DNA of 64,000 nucleotides from Photorhabdus cinerea (lineage in GTDB: Bacteria > Pseudomonadota > Gammaproteobacteria > Enterobacterales > Enterobacteriaceae), in NCBI RefSeq assembly GCF_011189575.1, contig NZ_PUJW01000010.1, forward strand, positions 124,001-188,000, written 5' to 3'. The notes under the pieces were generated by a model. It had not been told where the DNA came from. It did no database searches and saw nothing but the letters and a program-made list of their open reading frames with translations. Positions 60,888-64,000 of the stretch are shown here, piece by piece. A program made the position numbers and the translations under genes. Each line of letters starts with the position of its first letter. Positions within the stretch are counted from its first letter, which is position 1.

Positions 60888-61445
60888 ATGTCAGGATCAA
60901 ATAGCGGGCAAAAATTCATCGCTCGTAATCGTGCTCCACGAGTACAAATTGAATATGATGTCGAACTATACGGTAGTGAACGTAAGGTTCAACTGCCCTT
61001 TGTCATGGGCGTCATGTCGGATTTAACCGGAAAATCTGCTGATCAACTTCCTCCACTGGGTCAGCGCAAGTTTCTCGATATTGATGTTGATAACTTCGAT
61101 GACCGAATGAAATCACTACGCCCAAGCGTGGCTTTTCCGGTGGACAATACCCTGAGCGGCGAAGGCAAAATTCAGGTAGCACTCACTTTTAACACCATGG
61201 ATGATTTTCTACCTGATTCGATAGCACGCCAGGTAGAACCCCTTAATCAACTCTTGGAAGCCCGTACTCAACTGGCCAATTTGCTGTCCTATATGGACGG
61301 CAAAAGTGGTGCCGAAGAGCTGATCGCCTCCATCCTGCAAAATCCTGAATTGCTGAAATCGTTAAGTACTGCACCGTTGAATAGTGCGGAATCCACAGAC
61401 TCGGTAGCAGAACAAGATCAAGGAGGCACTCATGAGCCAGTCTGA
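60888..61445 (+). CDS. tssB: T6SS contractile sheath protein TssB
   Basis: 185-residue small sheath subunit. It has the conserved VQIEYDVELYGSERKVQLPF and LPFVMGVMSDLTGK stretches. The ATG at 60888 follows GATGGAGAATATT. A 99-bp gap to tssA may contain a promoter. It overlaps tssC by 14 bp, as expected for sheath partners made together. Confidence 0.96.
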   Translation: MSGSNSGQKFIARNRAPRVQIEYDVELYGSERKVQLPFVMGVMSDLTGKSADQLPPLGQRKFLDIDVDNFDDRMKSLRPSVAFPVDNTLSGEGKIQVALTFNTMDDFLPDSIARQVEPLNQLLEARTQLANLLSYMDGKSGAEELIASILQNPELLKSLSTAPLNSAESTDSVAEQDQGGTHEPV

Positions 61446-62940
61446 AATCCATGCCGCCAGTGAAAACCAAACTCAGGCCGACAGCTACAGTCAGGGAGAA
61501 CTCAGTGCACTACTCAGAAAAGAGTTTCGCCCGAAAACAGATCAAGCGTGCCTTGCTGTAGAAAATGCGGTTAAAACTCTGGCACATCAGGCTCTGGAAA
61601 ATAGCCTGACGTTATCGAGCGACACTTTCAGCACTATTCAAGCGCTGATTGCCGCTATTGACAACAAACTCTCTCAACAGATCAACGAAATTCTTCATCA
61701 TCCTGATTTTCAGGCTCTGGAAGGGGCATGGCGTGGCCTGCTCTATCTGGTAAATAACACGGAAACCAGCGAAATGCTGAAAATACGTGTTATGAGCATC
61801 GAAAAGAAAGAATTGGGACGCACGCTGAAACGCTATAAAGGAACAGCTTGGGATCAGAGTCCTATATTCAAACGGATTTATGAAGAAGAGTACGGCCAAT
61901 TTGGCGGAGAGCCACTTGGTTGTCTGGTCGGTGATTACTATTTCGACCACAATCCGCAGGATGTTGAGTTACTGGGAGAAATGGCCCGTATCGCTGCCGC
62001 TGCCCATTGCCCTTTTATTAGCAGCGCTTCGCCCGGAGTGATGCAGATGGAAACCTGGCAAGAGCTGGCAAACCCGCGCGATCTGAGCAAGATATTTCTC
62101 AACACCGAATACGCATCCTGGCGCAGTTTGCGTGAATCAGAAGATGCTCGTTACATCAGCTTGGTCATGCCACGTTTTCTGGCTCGTTTACCTTACGGTA
62201 TCAGTACCAATCCAGTTGAAGGATTCGATTTCGAAGAAAAAACCGCAGGGGCCACTCACAGTAACTACGTATGGAGCAACGCAGCCTATGCAATGGCGGT
62301 GAATATCAATCGTTCATTTAAAGAATATGGCTGGTGCGCATCCATCCGGGGCGTCGAGTCAGGCGGAGCAGTAGATAAACTGATCTGCCATACCTTCCCA
62401 ACAGATGATGGTGGTTTGGATATCAAATGCCCGACCGAAATCGCTATCAGTGACCGCCGTGAGGCTGAGTTAGCCAAAAACGGTTTTATCCCGTTGGTTT
62501 ACCGTAAAAATTCTGATTTTGCCGCATTTATCGGCGCTCAATCACTGCAAAAACCGGCGGAATATATGGACGCGGATGCCACGGCAAACGCTAATCTGGC
62601 AGCCCGTTTACCTTATCTATTTGCCTGCTGCCGCTTCGCGCATTACCTGAAATGTATTGTGCGTGACAAAGTGGGATCATTTCAGAGTCGCGATGATATT
62701 GAACGCTGGTTGAATAAATGGATTCTCAACTATGTTGACGGCGATCCCACTAACTCCTCACAACAGACCAAAGCGCGCAAACCGCTGGCAGCGGCAGAAG
62801 TACAAGTCAGCGAACAGGAAGATAACCCCGGCTACTATCAGGCCAAATTCTTCCTGCGTCCCCATTATCAACTGGAGGGATTAACGGTTTCCCTGCGGTT
62901 GGTATCAAAACTGCCCTCCCTGAAACAGGGCGGCGGTTAA
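61432..62940 (+). CDS. tssC: T6SS contractile sheath protein TssC
   Basis: 502-residue large sheath subunit. The typical EGAWRGLLYLVNNTE segment lies near residue 98 and PVEGFDFEE in the middle; the C-terminus forms the ClpV-interacting and intersubunit beta-strands. The ATG at 61432 has AAGGAGGCACTC within the end of tssB, so the two are coupled. Confidence 0.97.
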   Translation: MSQSEIHAASENQTQADSYSQGELSALLRKEFRPKTDQACLAVENAVKTLAHQALENSLTLSSDTFSTIQALIAAIDNKLSQQINEILHHPDFQALEGAWRGLLYLVNNTETSEMLKIRVMSIEKKELGRTLKRYKGTAWDQSPIFKRIYEEEYGQFGGEPLGCLVGDYYFDHNPQDVELLGEMARIAAAAHCPFISSASPGVMQMETWQELANPRDLSKIFLNTEYASWRSLRESEDARYISLVMPRFLARLPYGISTNPVEGFDFEEKTAGATHSNYVWSNAAYAMAVNINRSFKEYGWCASIRGVESGGAVDKLICHTFPTDDGGLDIKCPTEIAISDRREAELAKNGFIPLVYRKNSDFAAFIGAQSLQKPAEYMDADATANANLAARLPYLFACCRFAHYLKCIVRDKVGSFQSRDDIERWLNKWILNYVDGDPTNSSQQTKARKPLAAAEVQVSEQEDNPGYYQAKFFLRPHYQLEGLTVSLRLVSKLPSLKQGGG

Positions 62941-62972
62941 TCCTGAAAATCACTGAATGAAGGAATACGATT

Positions 62973-63494
62973 ATGAACAACAGCATCTATCTGGATATCA
63001 AAGATGTCTCTGGTGAATGTAAAGACAGCAATCATCCCAATGGTATTGATGTGCACACCTTTAAATGGGAGTTGTCGCAACCAGTAGAAACGGGTAGTGG
63101 TGGCGGTGGCGGAAGTGGGCGCGCCAAAATTCACTCTCTGGTGGTCTATGCCCGTATGGATAAGGCAATGCCAACGTTAATGCAGAAATTAGCACAAGGG
63201 GTTCATCTTCCAGAAGTGAAGTTAACCATGCGCAAAGCTGGAAACGAGCAACAAGAGTTCACCACTATTACGCTTGAAAGTGCGTTACTTGACAACATTG
63301 AACTCGTTGACTTTAACCGTGACATTCCACATCTGACAGAAGGCTCAACTGATATTAAACCCGGTACTATTGGCGTCAAATACAGTTTCTCTCCGAATAA
63401 AGCCAAAGTGATTTATAAGGAACAAGATAACGAAGGAAAAAGTGGCGCTGAAGTGGAGTTTAAATGGAACACACAAACTAACCGCCCTGAATAA
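62973..63494 (+). CDS. hcp: T6SS tube protein Hcp
   Basis: 173-residue Hcp/TssD-family protein: begins NSIYLDIKDVSGECKDSNHPNGIDV, with the internal TITLESALLDNIELVDFNRD segment. Hcp hexamers stack into the inner tube propelled by the TssBC sheath. A Gly-rich loop (SGGGGGSG) sits near residue 45. It lies 32 bp after tssC; hairpins follow and may set it apart from downstream genes. Confidence 0.9.
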   Translation: MNNSIYLDIKDVSGECKDSNHPNGIDVHTFKWELSQPVETGSGGGGGSGRAKIHSLVVYARMDKAMPTLMQKLAQGVHLPEVKLTMRKAGNEQQEFTTITLESALLDNIELVDFNRDIPHLTEGSTDIKPGTIGVKYSFSPNKAKVIYKEQDNEGKSGAEVEFKWNTQTNRPE

Positions 63495-63504
63495 TAAAAC
63501 ACTC

Positions 63505-63603
63505 ACTGACAGCTAAGTCAGTAAAAATAATAACCTTCCTCCCGGAATACGCTATGTTGGTTTCCGTCAGGAAACTACACACTTTTTTTCGTGGAGGAAG
63601 GTT
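63505..63603 (+). promoter_or_regulatory. Hairpin block between hcp and the FHA gene
   Basis: Three inverted repeats follow the hcp stop: ACTGAC/GTCAGT (63505-63522), and a long-range AACCTTCCTCC/GGAGGAAGGTT pair (63532-63542 with 63593-63603) that encloses GTTTCC/GGAAAC (63560-63575). There is no terminal T run after the long stem. It may be an mRNA-stabilising or attenuating structure that separates high hcp expression from the genes after it. Confidence 0.55.
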
Positions 63604-63636
63604 AAATAATCATTCAAGATAATAAGCGAAGTTATT

Positions 63637-64000
63637 ATGCAAATAACCATTATCAAGACTCCATCAGGTGATATGACAGCAAATAGCAGTCATATTTTTT
63701 ATCCTCCCGGTGGCACTATCGGTACCAGCGAAGATAATCATTTTGTGTTGCCAGATCCGAGTGGTTGTATTTCGGCATTACAAGCCAGTGTGCATATTTC
63801 TGCCCAAAGTGCCTGCACTATTACTAATATTGGAACTGCTTTCATGATGATTAACAATATCCCATTAGCGCGTGGAGAAACCACATCTCTGCAAGAAAAT
63901 AGTAAACTCCAGATTGGCGATTATTACCTGACTGTAAATGAAACGGAAACAACAAAATATCGTTCTGCCGAACAAGAAATACCAGAAACTGATATTTCCA
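63637..64000 (+). CDS. T6SS-associated FHA-domain protein (partial, runs off the window)
   Basis: The open frame from ATG 63637 continues to the window end (121 codons). The N-terminus is a forkhead-associated domain: PGGTIGTSEDNHFVLPDPSG, then ALQASVHISA, TNIGTAFMMINNIPLARGE and LQIGDYYL, matching FHA strands. FHA proteins (TagH/Fha1 group) act as scaffolds or in post-translational control of T6SS assembly. The upstream ribosome site is weak. Confidence 0.8.
   Translation, partial: MQITIIKTPSGDMTANSSHIFYPPGGTIGTSEDNHFVLPDPSGCISALQASVHISAQSACTITNIGTAFMMINNIPLARGETTSLQENSKLQIGDYYLTVNETETTKYRSAEQEIPETDIS

Overview
The window looks like a chromosome segment of an insect-pathogenic/symbiotic enterobacterium of the Photorhabdus/Xenorhabdus type (Morganellaceae). 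This is inferred from the enterobacterial core genes (gltBD, efp/epmB, groESL, fxsA, aspA, dcuA, dsbD, yjdC), the AT-rich intergenic DNA, the 127-bp ERIC elements, and the mix of accessory loci. Species cannot be fixed by eye.

Layout. 0-6.3 kb: gltBD operon (glutamate synthase). 6.5-7.7 kb: a small secreted protein and a decayed replicative-helicase-like remnant that carries 11 copies of an 8-bp repeat. 7.8-21.2 kb: conserved core: sugE/gdx under a guanidine-II (mini-ykkC) riboswitch, efp and divergent epmB, yjeI, groEL-groES with a sigma-32 type promoter, fxsA, aspA, a scarred partial duplication of the aspA-dcuA region, dcuA, dsbD, yjdC and tRNA-Phe(GAA).

21.6-41.0 kb: immediately after tRNA-Phe lies a 19-kb block of 16 tightly packed minus-strand genes. 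I read it as a biosynthetic gene cluster for a 2-deoxystreptamine (2-DOS) aminoglycoside. It has a 2-deoxy-scyllo-inosose synthase (BtrC/NeoC type), a DegT/StsC-type aminotransferase, a BtrN-type radical SAM dehydrogenase, two GT4 glycosyltransferases, a PIG-L deacetylase, a GMC oxidoreductase plus class-III aminotransferase pair for the 6'-amino group, a phosphoribosyltransferase plus phosphatase for O-ribosylation, a second radical SAM enzyme and an ABC-2 exporter. This is the enzyme set expected for a neomycin/paromomycin-like 4,5-disubstituted pseudotetrasaccharide. Producers of this class are classically Actinobacteria and Bacillus. Two parts have no counterpart that I know in those clusters: a 1229-residue protein with PEP-synthase-like ATP-grasp and phosphohistidine domains, and a small carrier-protein-like protein lacking the phosphopantetheine serine. 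No classical resistance gene (16S rRNA methylase, APH, AAC) is visible.

41-45.3 kb: a decay zone with an ERIC element, truncated eamA, internally deleted SDR gene, an apparently intact LysR regulator, a dead IS630-type transposase and 12 copies of another 8-bp repeat.

45.4-52.4 kb: a hybrid sensor kinase/response regulator pair strongly resembling Salmonella SsrA/SsrB, then two tandem invasin/intimin-like (inverse autotransporter) paralogues, one of which has lost its beta-barrel by a clean in-frame deletion. 52.7-64 kb: the first part of a type VI secretion locus (PAAR-like DUF4150, tssJ, tssK, tssL with OmpA domain, tssM, tssA, tssB, tssC, hcp, FHA protein), running off the window end.
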